Positions 46,701-57,837 of a stretch of 64,000 nucleotides of DNA are shown in pieces. Both the position numbers and the translations under genes were made by a program. The stretch spans positions 248,001 through 312,000 of the forward strand of contig JAQGEQ010000195.1 in the NCBI GenBank assembly GCA_034620365.1, in the 5' to 3' direction. Position 1 is the stretch's first letter; every line of letters begins with the position of its first letter. Origin of the DNA: Pegea sp. RAD2-039 (taxonomy: Eukaryota > Chordata > Thaliacea > Salpida > Salpidae). The notes under the pieces are model-generated. The model saw only the letters and a program-made list of their open reading frames with translations, was not told where the DNA came from and ran no database searches.

Positions 46701-46726
46701 GGAAAATCATTCAAATTCATATCCAT
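31798..46726 (-). CDS. NIPBL: NIPBL / Nipped-B / Scc2 cohesin loader
   Basis: Complete cohesin-loading HEAT-repeat protein, roughly 2,660 residues. With MAU2 it loads cohesin onto chromatin. Coding exons, 5' to 3', upper to lower coordinate: 46726-46666, 46394-46247, 44066-43967, 42996-42947, 42450-42395, 42347-42086, 41942-40265, 40207-40141, 39949-? (3' end unresolved), 39700(or 39727)-39625, 39573-39379, 39313-39107, 38965-38607, 38459-38373, 38312-38075, 38016-37859, 37658-37221, 37149-37070, 36697-36565, 36512-36258, 36200-36105, 36050-35604, 35540-35394, 35337-35203, 35080-34928, 34875-34537, 34368-34134, 34082-33925, 33871-33662, 33603-33535, 33457-33173, 33122-32955, 32898-32803, 32743-32597, 32543-32320, 32267-32084, 32028-31798. 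Diagnostic peptides: ARLPTSKRNLRSYR, NTVNKPEWPASE, MPLRVASLDYLG, YLASSRPFSQSFDIYL, RTRAMKCLAEIVAVDPEIMA, WFTPIVDNDRDE, DVSSGMSSSVMQLFLK, DNLAYFPYQT, VSVSGSNVLQSFKE. N-terminal exons carry LVSHIV, a 560-codon Gln-rich exon and YNVVSSEEGGHIKLKI. The vertebrate extension after the EEED tail is absent. Confidence 0.95.
34385..34530. repeat. degenerate ~20-24-bp repeat in a NIPBL intron
   Basis: Variants of ggttgcggtacagtaaagat / ggttgtaggacaaaagaggt are repeated about six times with substitutions between the exons 34875-34537 and 34368-34134. Confidence 0.75.
36712..37066. repeat. 34-bp minisatellite in a NIPBL intron
   Basis: About ten tandem copies of a 34-bp unit. Each contains caaccaatcagcagttagt followed by aacacgtcgt and catag. 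Copies alternate between two forms, cgtcatagaaacc and cgttatagcaacc. The array fills almost the whole intron between exons 37149-37070 and 36697-36565. Every unit carries a CCAAT-type core and an ACGTCG half of the palindrome found elsewhere. Confidence 0.92.
38490..38592. repeat. short G-rich tandem repeat in a NIPBL intron
   Basis: Three copies of a roughly 34-36-bp unit containing gtttaggggggcgtgtagag and ggtaggggag, next to the exon ending at 38607. The G-runs (four to six Gs) on the plus strand could form a G-quadruplex. Confidence 0.8.
39379..39573 (-). other. NIPBL: Tudor-like domain exon within NIPBL
   Basis: This exon reads RVKFLADSEEADIYKLKDIM, then FDELTPGTQVVAKWPGNGRM and YDAYVINP. 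The pattern G-x-x-V-x-A-K-W-P-G-N-G-x-x-Y-D-A-x-V is that of Tudor-type chromatin-reader barrels; the lamin B receptor Tudor has VRGRWPGSSLYYEVEI. Phases on both sides are 1 and match exons 39700-39625 and 39313-39107, and the latter joins in phase 1 to 38965-38607, whose KKRKTSTSL and acidic stretch align with the vertebrate NIPBL sequence NKRKRSTVN. So the segment is in the NIPBL frame, not a nested gene. I do not recall such a domain in vertebrate NIPBL; that is memory, not a search. Confidence 0.65.
42478..42600. repeat. 19-bp purine-rich tandem repeat in a NIPBL intron
   Basis: About six copies of gaagatcaggtgaagatgt with small changes, directly upstream (in transcript sense) of the exon 42450-42395. 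On the transcribed (minus) strand this reads as a pyrimidine-rich tract before the acceptor. Confidence 0.85.
43608..43722 (+). repeat. single diverged copy of the 113-bp repeat
   Basis: One complete unit, from cctcagcaccttcaaccacc to caagtcaaggtg, in the NIPBL intron about 1 kb from the tandem array. It shows where a lone element begins and ends. Confidence 0.85.
44680..46195 (+). repeat. 113-bp tandem repeat array (about 13 units) in a NIPBL intron
   Basis: Tandem units spaced exactly 113 bp, each starting gcaccttcaaccaccaagca and ending caagtcaaggtgctagaag. Copies differ at a few positions (for example gtttttgcaag versus gtttttacaag). The unit has nested inverted repeats: GCACCTT at the left with AAGGTGC at the right, and inside them CACCAAG with CTTGGTG, flanked by CAAC and GTTG. 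The array lies in the intron between NIPBL exons 46394-46247 and 44066-43967. 113 is not a multiple of three, so the repeated minus-strand frames of about 60 codons are by-products and not genes. Confidence 0.95.
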
Positions 46727-48639
46727 AAAAATTTCATATCAACATTTCATATCTAGATAACACTAAAAATCAATATATTTGTTATTTCAAACCTATAGAC
46801 CTTAACAAAAATATTTTATAGATTAAATTCACAAAAATAATTTCATGAATTCTTTTATTATACAATAATATCATAATTATTAAAATGAAAAAACAAATAT
46901 TTGAGTATATAACCTTCATGATAAATAGAAACAATGTAAACTATAAATAGTTACAATAAATATTTGTCTAAACAAAATATGAGGAATATTTTAAAAACTT
47001 TTATTAATTAATCTGTTTTTTGAGTGTATATAATTCCATATTATTAGTAATTATAACATTCAGTTATAACTAAGATTACACCAACATAACCTAATAATTT
47101 ACTAGGTTATTAAAATAGATTAGTTTCATCACATCAATGTGGAAGAATTATATAATGATGAATGAAAAATGCATTTAGTGATAAAACCTTTAAATTAAAT
47201 AATTTAAATCATCCGAAATTGTTATTTTATAATCATTCTATAACTATTTCATTTTTAATAGTAACTGCTGTACTAAACTGACATTAAAAATATTCTAAAA
47301 ATAAGAAATTATCACCTAATGTTATTCTAACCATAGTAATTACAACCGAAGTATTTGGCAATAGAAAAAATTTACACAAAAACATTAAAACAAAAATAAA
47401 ATGGAGATAGCTTTCATATATAAAGATAAAACATAACTAATAAAAAATAACCAAATAGCTAATTAATAAAAACAATACATGTTTTTATAAAAATAAACCT
47501 ATAAAAATAAAGACATAACAAAAAAATTAATACTTAAATTATAATATTTTTAAATCAAATATATAAAATAGCTATTGCTAAAGAGAAAATAATAAAAAAC
47601 ATAGTTTTTTAAGACATTATAAACATTCTATCAAAATAAATGATTAATAAAACTTAATTCAATAAATTAACATTTAATAAATAATTTGATTTATAATTTC
47701 ATGCATTAATAAACAATTCAAAATGTAATACAAAATAATTTTATATTTAATCAAATGAAATGTATTTTTTAATTCCATCTTAAAACCTAATAATTAAACA
47801 ATAAAAAATTCCTAAAAAAATACATCTTATTAATAATTTAATTATTTTTACTTAGTTTATTTTTAAAAAGAAACCTTAAATATAAAATATTTTTAAAGAA
47901 ATATTTTATTAAAGAATATATTTTGCTTGAATATAATCATATGTTTGTCATAAGTATATATTATTTTAATTTTTCTGTACATTTAAACAATCAATAATAT
48001 ATTTACATATCAAGAGCTTTCAATAAAATATAAAAAATGTAATAATTTGGTAATAAATTTCATAATTATCTTTGAAAGTCAAAATCATTATTGATTAAAA
48101 TATTAATTAAAGATTACAAAATCTGTAAATGAAATATAACATACATTCTAATTGTAAAACATCAAAACATTACAATAAAAAACAAATTTAATTTGATGTT
48201 TTCAAATAGATATAGTTTATAAATAAATAAACTTTTCAGAGATCAAAAAATTAACTTTAAAACTGGAACTTTTTTTTCCCAAATTTTCTTTTTAAATCAA
48301 AGACAAATACAATTTAGCTTACTTGAAATAATTCAACAAAAACAAATTTTTTACCCACTGATCACCAGTATGTTTTATCTATTAAAACCTAACAAGCTCA
48401 ATTTGTGTTTTATAAAAATTTGTTTAATCCATTTTTCAGCTAAATTTGAATTTATTAAAAATACTTTGAACAATCAGAGATATAATTAGCTACCTTTAAA
48501 ATGAAGGTCATGCGGTAATAAAATATTTTTATCGATAGAAATGTTTATTTTGTTAAGTTTATTCCAATGATATAATCAAAGATTACATTGTTATCATTAT
48601 AACTAAGTAAGAACTATTTCAGAAAACAACTTGAAATCA

Positions 48640-48792
48640 AAATCGACTCGACATCGCCGCCAGTAGTCAAAGTATATAGGCCTAGAACTCTTAGCTGATG
48701 TCACGGAAGATATATTTCGATCGCGGCCTGACGTTGTGAGAAAGTAAATGACGTCATTAGAAATAAAAAAATGTAAAACTACAATCATCACC
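48640..48792 (-). promoter_or_regulatory. candidate NIPBL promoter / first-exon island
   Basis: In several kilobases of nearly CpG-free DNA, this 150-bp stretch has gactcgacatcgccgccag, gatcgcggcctgacg and the only TGACGTCA (48749-48756) in the right third of the window. It lies 1.9 kb upstream of the first NIPBL coding exon on the same strand. A promoter with an untranslated first exon would explain it. The evidence is composition and one CRE only. Confidence 0.4.
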
Positions 48793-49911
48793 GCTAAATA
48801 AGGATTATTTCTATCGAAATAAATTAATGGAATAAATCTAAAAAAAGCAGCATAACAGTTATTGATTATTTTTATTATGGAATTAAGAACTTAAGAAGTC
48901 CGATGACAACAGATACTTCTAAAACAATCAAAAATTGTTTGTCGTTTTTAGAATTAGATGTAAAACTTAGATTGATTTTTTCTTTAGTAAAAACTTGAAC
49001 TTTTGTATAAATAGGTTATTAGATGTTAAAAATTATTTTCATATACATAGCTCTTATAAATTTCACAGGCTCAAAAAAAGTCTCATTTGATAGTTTGCTA
49101 AGGATGCACAAAACTAATCATGATATTACAGAAATATGGCAAACTAAACTTAAATTAAAGTATTCATGTTTTAAGTAAGAGTAAGAGATTTATTATTTTC
49201 TATATTATTGACTGTACAAATTTTCACTTGTTTTTGATTTGCTGAAGCAAAATTTTTGAAGTTATAACTTTGAAATGATTGTAAATTAAAAATATTGTGT
49301 TAGTCAAACTTTCAAAAAAACCTTTCGGTAATTAAAGAATTTCAAAAAAGCTATGTGATCAGGCGATTCTTTTTTGTAAGCTGCTTTATTTTTCTTAGTA
49401 AGAAAGTTAAAACATTGTCAAAAAAACTTCTTCAAGGTTTGTATTTAAAACATACTTTAAGCTCTGCGTTTCACATGCACTGCAATTTACAATTTAATAT
49501 GCTACGGTCAATAAAAATATGTTTTTTTATAGTTATAACTTATACAACCAAAAACCAATTCCTAGAAAAGGTATCAATTTTATGCATAAACTTTTAAACT
49601 TTTTTGACCTTTCAATTTAATTTCAGAATTTCCTCAAGTACTTTTTTTAGTTCTTACTTTCAATTGTATATTTTTTGTTTTGGCTATTAGATTAGATATA
49701 TCAAACAAAAAAAATTTTAACAAAAGTAGTTTTATCAGTCTTATAAAAATTTTCAAATTTTAAATAAGATATACTTTTTAAAAATATTGAGGTATATTAA
49801 GACGTTGAAATAATAGTTTATCGGAAAACAAGATTACTTTATAAGTTTGAAATTATTATTTTTTAATATTTTGTGTTTATAATTGTTTTGTTTTAGTTAT
49901 TTTGAACCCAA

Positions 49912-50118
49912 CAATGTGCACCTTCAACCACCAAGTACAAGATTTGTTTGTAACATAGGTTATTATTGGCTAGGTGTTGTTGGTCGAGAAGTTTTTACTA
50001 GTCAAGGTGCTGGAAGCAGGCAAGTGCTTTGCACCTTTGACCACCAAGTACATTATTTGTTGGTAAGCCAAGTTATTATTGACTTGGTGTTGTTAGTCGA
50101 GGAGAATTTTTTAATCAA
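49912..50118 (+). repeat. two diverged copies of the 113-bp repeat
   Basis: Two adjoining units with caccttcaaccaccaag and tggtgttgttagtcgaggag wording, more diverged than those at 44.7-46.2 kb. The second ends early at gtcgaggagaatttttta. Confidence 0.85.
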
Positions 50119-52388
50119 GTGTTTTTCTGCAAGTGAAGGTAATAAATCGACTCTATTGGTTTCTTTTTAAATTTTCATGCTCCACATGCAGTTCGAACCA
50201 GGATAGTTTACAAAACAAAGCTTTTATCGGGCTACCAGACAAAAACAAGATAAAACTTGACCTTTGAAAATTATTCAACAAGCAGTTTCTTGTAGGATTT
50301 ACAAATTTGTTAACTTAAAAATGGCATTTATAATCATTATTCCTAACTACTATTTATTTACGATCAATCAAGGTTTATTCAATGACCATAATCAATTGAT
50401 AAGTAAAATATGCTAGCTCCTAAAATTAATGAGTGTTACAATAGTTAATGACAATAGTATTAAATTTTAGCCAGTATAAAAATTGAACACTATTTCTTGA
50501 AAGGCTTAGGTTCAATCGTTTTTCTTGAATATCACTCTGACACTAATCCTTGTCTATTCTATTTAGGCTCGAGCTTTCATCATTCTTTTTAAATTTAAAA
50601 TCTCATGAAAATTCTTAAAACAAGATTTAAGGTATTAACAAAACATATTTTTTAAATGGAGCTTTTATGCAAGAACTCTTGCTGTATTTGAAAATTTTAG
50701 TACTCTGCTTTAAAAGTTGTCATTTCTAAATTATAAATGCCGAAAACAAATAGAAACTAAAAGTTAGTAAAAGAAGTCTATATAATTTGTTTTTGGTTGT
50801 CATGATTGATTCATATACCTAATGATTACATCTGAAAATAAATAATTCTAACTGAGTTTAGATATAATTATTCTGTATTAACTTACTTTAATTATATTTT
50901 AAAAAATTATTACAATCTAACGAAATCAGAAAATAATATTTGCTAGTATAGCTAAAAGTGCTTCAACAAAAATATATAAAAATATGATTTTAAAAAAATT
51001 GCTGAAAACACTTTATTTGCCCTGAATGTATTTAGCTAGAGGTTAAAGTTAGTACCATATTATTTTGATTATTGCCATTCCTTATCATGATTGTGAGCAA
51101 TTTTAAGTTAAATAAATTAAATATTTTTATTATTATCCTTTACATCAACTTATATTTTGTAATTAAAAAAATTCACAAGAAATAAGTTTTTTGTCAGTAT
51201 TTAATTTGATTATTTTAGACTATTCTTCTAACACTTAATTATTTAAGTAATAAACAAACTCTATTATATTTTTTCATTTCTGTTAAATATTAACAATAAA
51301 TGTTTAATATAAGATTAGTAAGACTAGTTAAATTAGAATAATGTAGTAATAATCCATTTTTATAAATTACTTAAATTAAAACTATTCAGTATTAATAAAA
51401 TCTTATTTAAAAGTAAAAAAATTAGTTTTAATTTCTGAAAATCTTTTTAATTTCTACTTTTAGTAGTTTAAAGATTTTAATTGTTGATAAAATTATTTTT
51501 TTTTAATATAAATGTAATTATTTAATTACTTGTATCTTGTTATTCTATTAGCTTTTTTATAACTGATATTTGAATTATAGGTGAATAATGAATATTTATT
51601 AAGTCCTTAAACTTTTAATTTTTTTTTCATTATACATAAGCAATATTTTATTTTTGTTGTATATATGATGTAACATACAAATAAAAAAGTTTATACCTTT
51701 TTCTTGACTCTATCAAATTCTTCTTTGAATAAACTTTTCAAAATTTTTTTTAATAATATTATTTTTGTAATTTTGTTAACAAGTGGTATATAATGCTGTC
51801 AGTTTCTTTGTTTTTTTTCAATTATTTTGTACTTTTTGTATTACTAACTTTCATATACTGTCTTTAAAGTTTTTCTTATGTTTTTACTACCTTTTCATCA
51901 TTCTTTTCATTACCATATTGTGTGTTTGCTATAGAAGCTATACAAATTGTTATCTATAGTCATATGTTCAATAAATAAGTTTTAAATAAATATTATAATA
52001 AGTATTTTCTTATATAATGTAATTAAAATTGAAAATATATGTTTATAAACAAGTTAGATGTTTACTACCTGCGTTTGTTGCTTGTAGAGTTTATGAAATT
52101 GAGATTTTTTAAAGAAGATTATAAACATTATAGAAAAGAACTTTCAGAATAATTATTGTTGGTATTATAATATTATTTTCATATTTTAAATAACTATTAT
52201 TATTTCTTGTTTTCATCTAATTATTACCTTATAGTTTCATTTAATATATTTTTGTTTTTATTATGGCTATAACTTTATAATTTTTTTTGGTTGTTAAGAT
52301 TCTTGTTATTATAGTCTAACAACTAATCTTCTATTGGAATTGTTTTAGGATCAGTTTAAACTTGATAATTTATTTGATTTCTTCAATT

Positions 52389-52864
52389 ATGGCAACTCCT
52401 GTAAATGTTTCACCTCTCATAAAAGTTAGTTAATCAAACTATCAAAACTTCTCTAAATTTTATTGTACTTTTGCAGACCATGCGTTGGGGTTTGTTGTCA
52501 TTGGGTATCTTTTATGGTGTCCGCCACAAAGGTTTGTGAAAATTTTCATTAATTTATAAAACTTTATTTTTTTATCATTGTTAATTTCTTTGATAGAAAC
52601 TGTTAAGCAGTGGAGAGCTGAAGAACGAGTTGTTGAAAGAGAGATCAAAGAAAAGATGTTGAAAGATGAAGTTGAAACCAAAAGATTAGGTAGAAATAAA
52701 GTCGACAGTTCTTAGGATTGAATTCTTAAATATGTTTATTTATTGCAGCAAATTTGGAATTTGAACGTCATTCAATCTTATACGGATACTCCGATGAAAA
52801 TCCTGGAGTAGTTGTAGATGGAAAAGTTGTCCCTGCCTCTGCTGTTGAAGGAGGATGTCAGTGA
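52389..52864 (+). CDS. ATP5ME: mitochondrial ATP synthase subunit e
   Basis: Four coding exons, 52389-52424, 52477-52531, 52597-52689 and 52749-52864, phases 0, 1, 1, giving 99 residues. The start MATPVNVSPLIK matches human MVPPVQVSPLIK. It is followed by a short membrane helix with the dimerisation-type GxxxG region (LLSLGIFYG), then a charged Glu/Lys helix (AEERVVEREIKEKM) and HSILYG. Subunit e sits in the Fo part of ATP synthase in the inner mitochondrial membrane and supports dimer rows and cristae. The C-terminal 25 or so residues after HSILYG (NPGVVVDGKVVPASAVEGG) extend beyond the vertebrate protein (about 69). AATAAA follows at about 52889. Confidence 0.92.
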
Positions 52865-55788
52865 AGACTTTTTAGATGTGTTTTCGAAATAAAATAATAA
52901 TCAAAAATTTCATTGTTTCAACTTCAAACCATAAATATAATATTTGCTTCGATAAAAAGTTTGATTTGTAAACCAAGCTTCCAATCTAAAGTAGAAAACG
53001 TCAAAATTTATTCAAAGGTTTGTCTCCGTCTAAAAAACTCCACCTAACACTAAATAAAAAGCACATTTTCTACAAAAACTTAAAAATTGGCATGAAGTAA
53101 AAGGTTCAGTGTAAAGAATTTGAAGTTAATATGGTTATAGAGAAAACCAAATTTGTGACAGCGGTTCATCGAGCAAATTCTATAAATTTCTTAAAATAAA
53201 TTCCCGCTTACCCCTTAGAGTTAATTTTCTAGCAGTGGTTCCACAGCAGGATTTTTGGACATCTTCAGTGTTTAGATCACATTACTCTTTTGAAATCTGG
53301 AATAGTTCTCGAAACTTAATCCCCTTTGCCTAAACTGTTCAGTACCTCTTCAATCTTCTTTGAGGTCCACTAATTTATGATTTTAATTTAGAGAAGTCAA
53401 GCTAGCTTTCAAAAAAAATGTTTTCAGACCCTAACCAAACATCACCTGAATTCTGTTCAAACCGCAATAAGATTTCCCAATGTCAGGTCATTTAAGACTT
53501 GGACATTTTCATCTTTCATGAGTTGAAATAGGACCATCACGTCAACTACTGTTTAGAATTCTTTCAGTTACTGAATATAAAAATCTTAAATCCATTAAAC
53601 CAGAAAAGGTTTCAGGTTTTTCAGACATTAATACTGAATACCTGCAACGCTTGCTTTCGATCTGTTTACAATTTATCAAATAGTTTTTCTTATCTTATCT
53701 TAAGAATTTCTTTATAGACTACAGTGTTTCTTATGTTCTCAAAGATTAGTCGTTTAGTGATAACTGCGTTCACGAAGGATGTTAACGCACTACACTGGAT
53801 TTTTCCATGCTGCACGATCTGTTGTAAGTTGAAAAAGCTGACAGTGTTATATATCTAGTTGTTTCAACGAAGATTTTATTAATTTAACCCTTACACCCCG
53901 GAACCCTTACTTTTGAAGTACTTTTGTCTCTAAAACCAGGTGAGAGCTCTTTATACAATAAAACTTTGGGTAAATAAACTCTGGAGAAGTGACTGATCCA
54001 ACAAATCTGTACTTTGTAAATTTTGACTCTGGCCAACTTATCTCTAACAAGTACAGTGGCATTATAGATTGATCCACAATTTGATGCAGTTAATGTTTCG
54101 GAGGCAGCATCGATGAAAACGGTTCTGAAGTTGTAAGATCAAAGTTTCGAATCTGTAGAAAATTATGGATAGAACGACAGCTCTGTACTGTAATTAATCC
54201 AAACTTTCTCATATAGTCGACCAAAGGTACTACTTGTTATTGAGAGTTTATTGTTGACTTTGATATTATGTTACCCATATACTTGAAGCACTATGCATGC
54301 CTGAGCCTTTCGCTGTTGACAGCATTCGTCACATGGATCATCTCGATCGAAAACTTCATTTTAGGCTCTCTATAAGTCAGTCACATCTGAAGGATAGAGA
54401 AAAGAACAACATTAAGAACAAGAAAAAACTATAAGAACTTTTCTAGTTCTTTTGTATTTCACTATTTTTGCTTTGTTTTCACATAACTCCTGCAGCACAG
54501 GTAGTATGGTCGTTCTTGACCGAAGCAGAGTATTATCATAAGTCCTAAAAATCTTACTACCTCTGCTAAGCAAAATTTTATTGTTTGTAAAATTGATTTG
54601 GTGAGCCACTAAAGGAGAGTTATCTACAAAAAGAAGTTTACAAACAGTGGCAAGTATAAGCTTTAAACTTCTCTGGCAGAATAGGGAGCCATCAAGTCAA
54701 CATAAATTGCTTACTCATCAAGAATATTCAAGATTACATGATTTTGTATCATACTGACGAAAGATGTAGAACATTAAAACATAGAAATAGAAAATCTAAT
54801 AAAAAGTTTCACTGTTTTAAAATTTATTTGTGAAAAACTGATCAAACTGATAACATAAGTAAATTGATATAAATAAATATAAAAATATTTTGTAAAAAAA
54901 TGCCAAATTTTTTTATCATTGATTTTATTACAGTTTGCAACTTTTTCATTTATTCATTCAAAAACATAATTTATTTAACACCTGATTCCAAATTGTAAAT
55001 AAATTCAATTACTCCGGATTGAAAATAGATGGTTTAGAAATTTCAGGATTATAAGGAAGTAAGTTTCAAGCAAAGGGCATTTGAATGAAGATATTTTTTT
55101 AGTCTTTTTTAAATATTCTGCAAAGTTGTACTTATTTAGGTTATACAAATTGTGACTGTTATTAGTGAAAGCTGTTTATTTTTAGATCAAAAAAGTTTTT
55201 TAATTAGGTTTTTAAGAGAAAGAATTTCTTATTTATATTCAATTTGATTATTCAAAACTTTTGAATTGAAAATAAAGTTTGTTAATTTTCAAAAAGACTT
55301 TAAAAATGCATATATGGAAATTTAGGAAAAGATTAGGTTTTAATTTTATTAAAAATTTTTGTAACCATCTAAATTATTTAAAACTTCACATTGATATAAT
55401 CTTTCAATACTCTACTTGTTTAAACTTCTATCATTTTTAATATTATAAATGATTTTGTTTTGTTGTTAAAAAAGTAAACTTTAATAATTATTTGTAAAGT
55501 ATTTATTATTTAAATCTTTAAAATGATAATATTATAAGGTTTGTCTAATAAGTTTTTATCAAATTTTGTTTTAAAGTTTCTAAATCACTTTAAGTACATA
55601 TGAGAAGCATTTTTATAAATGGTATCTTCTTGGTTTTAATAATTGAACTTTTTTTTTGGCTTAAAAATATTATTAATTCCATTTTCTAATAAAACTTTCT
55701 TTTTATCAACTTTTTTATGTAGTATTCTAAATAGTAGAAATTTGTTTTGAACTGCTGAAAGTTTGAATAAAACTTTGAACTTCTGTAG
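52865..55788. other. spacer between ATP5ME and the CARF-like gene
   Basis: Contains a LINE-like relic (52.98-54.4 kb, listed) and, from about 54.85 kb, plain AT-rich DNA. A minus-strand frame at 54412-54609 (MAHQINFTNNKILLSRG) may belong to the same decayed repeat. Confidence 0.4.
52980..54420 (+). mobile_element. degenerate LINE-like retrotransposon relic
   Basis: The stretch is less AT-rich than its flanks and carries broken protein-like frames. Near 53123 a frame reads YGYRENQICDSGSSSKFYKF, matching the pre-RT segment of the 3.2 kb relic. Near 53590 another reads KSIKPEKVSGFSDINTEYLQ then RLLSICLQFI, resembling the first RT motifs of non-LTR elements (K-x-x-K-x-x-G-x-D-x-I-x-x-E-x-L). Stops and frameshifts throughout make it inactive. 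Confidence 0.5.
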
Positions 55789-57258
55789 ATGAGTGAGCTA
55801 GCTAATGATGTTGATCAAGTTTGGGACCTAATTTCTTTAAAAGAAGAATCAACAGTCAATATAGATGGAATGTTTCCAGCATATTCAATGTGTTTTGCAT
55901 CTTTAAATGAAGCACATGAAGCAGTTGATTGGTTTATTAAGTCACAAAGTATTCCTTATATTGTTGGCTTCAAAGAAAGAAATTTTGGAATTACAGGTGC
56001 TTCAATATTTTTATATTTGAAATTTATAATTTAATAGTTTTTTTTTTAAATCATAAGATGTTAAAGATGTTATCAAATCAAAATCTCAAAGAATTATGTG
56101 GAAAAGCAAAAGTGTTCATTTTAATAATTCACCTTTTGTGTTCGTCGGTAGAAAATGTTTTTATTGTCATCAAGGAAGAGATGGAAACAGGGCGAAGAAG
56201 TTGAAACTTTCATCTCTTAATGTTTGTAGATTATAATTTTTGTAAATATAAACATCTTTAATATTTTTTTTTGTTATTTCTTCTGATTAAGACCTCATAT
56301 ATTTATTTTCTTTAATAAACTTGAACTTTAATTTTAATTAGTTTGCAATCTATTAGATGTTTAATTGAAAATGTCTTTTATAGTTCAGTCATATAGAAAC
56401 AATCTTTGAATTTATGGGGCAATTCACTCATTTTATTTACTATTTACTTATTTGTTTCATAAGAATTATATTTCAGAATTCTATTTCATTTATTTGATTT
56501 AAATCTTTAATAAGTTGTTTCATTCATATCAATTCTTTTTTCATATCAAGAATACATTAAAATATGTAAATAAGAGATTACTTTTCAGTTTAATAATTTT
56601 CAATCTGAATTCTTTTCGTCAACTAACTTGGGAGTTTTTCTTTAGAATGGAATTCAAACGCAATGGAAGAAGCCTTGCAAGAAAGTTGGATGTCCTGCCA
56701 GTATCACTATGTATCAAATTGCAGTCTTTTCAAAATTCAAGGTTTGATATTTTAATAAGTTCAGGTTTGAAGGCTTTCAAATCTATTTTAAGATTGAAAA
56801 CGAACATTTTATAAGAGATAAACGAGAAGCAGCAAATAAAATCCGCCAGCTTCTTGCTAAAGATCTGTTGAATGAGCTAGGTCTTCAGCAGAAGTTTTAT
56901 GTCAGTTTTCCGTCTTCACAAGCTCATAGTAATGACTGCCTACAGGTTAGATGCGCTCTGATGTTACTTTTAAGTCTGATTGTTTGATTTTTAGGACTCT
57001 ACATCTTTGAATTTAACTAAAGAAGCATCAGAAGAGAAAGAAGATAGAGAAAAAAAAAATTTAATTGAAAAATGTAAAAAAGAAATTGAAGATTTAAACC
57101 ATTTGATTAATATCAACCAAAATAATGAAACTTTATTAAATTGTTACAATAACTTAAACCAAATGAGAAAGATTTTACAATCAAATGAAAAAGTGATTCA
57201 TTTACATATCCTAACTTCACCTATTCATGAAACAGATGTTGTCGAAAATCAATTTTGA
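55789..57258 (+). CDS. compact CARF (ALS2CR8) domain protein
   Basis: Five coding exons, 55789-55996, 56058-56221, 56646-56741, 56793-56945 and 56995-57258, in consistent phase, giving 294 residues. The start MSELANDVDQ follows directly after an acceptor-like tgtag, with an in-frame stop (TAG) just before the ATG. Middle exons resemble the DNA-binding region of calcium-responsive transcription factor CARF: SPFVFVGRKCFYCHQG, then CKKVGCPASITMYQIAVFSK, then RQLLAKDLL and FYVSFPSSQAHSND. The human protein has CPARIYIKKVQKFPEY and YVQLPTQQAHQYHE. The last exon is Lys/Glu/Asn-rich and likely helical. Human CARF is about 725 residues, so this copy is little more than the domain. The donor of exon 2 (AAT then GTTTGT) is weak. 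AATAAA at about 57541. Confidence 0.7.
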
Positions 57259-57717
57259 TCTGAGGCATTTTATGTCACTAATTATTGTGGAAGTTTATCT
57301 GTATCAGATTTTTTGCTTCGAAAAGAGTTAATGTTTACACAAATTTCGTTTATTTTTGTTCGCTTTGAATAGGAAATGAAAGTATTCCAAATTATGTGAA
57401 TTTTTCTGTGTAATATGTATTAAATCATCTTACGGTTTTTGAAACAAACAAAAACAATCCAATCTTCTGATAAAATCGATTTTTGAGGCAATTTTTCTAC
57501 TCGAGCTGCTAGCTATTTCGCACTAATCTAATTATCATGAAATAAAACGTACTCATATCAACACTGGCATCTCCAAATTTGTTACTAAAAGTTTACTGGT
57601 TTAATCCTAAAAATTTATTGAAGTTTCTTGTGTAACATCTGAGCGACTTTTTTCGAAAAGTTTTTAAAAGATTGCTTGGTAACACTTAATATGTAATTTG
57701 TTTTGAAAGTTTTTATG

Positions 57718-57790
57718 TCTGATTTCTTTGGTAACATTTTACATCTAACTTCTTTGGTAACTTTTTATATCTAAATTATTTGGTAACGTT
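57718..57790 (+). repeat. imperfect ~26-bp tandem repeat
   Basis: Three diverged copies of ttctttggtaacattttaca plus tctaac, each keeping the core ttggtaac. Confidence 0.7.
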
Positions 57791-57837
57791 TATTCTGTAA
57801 TGCAAAAATATATCTAAAAAATAATCTTATTTTCCAT

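Larger units (their letters stand above)
46727..52388. other. NIPBL 5' region and spacer to ATP5ME
   Basis: 46.7-48.6 kb is extremely AT-rich and probably an intron in the NIPBL leader. A compact CpG-containing island at 48.64-48.79 kb is listed as a promoter candidate. From 48.8 to 52.4 kb the sequence is AT-rich, with two satellite units at about 49.9-50.1 kb and a GTTCGAACC segment near 50187. I see no gene. Confidence 0.45.
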
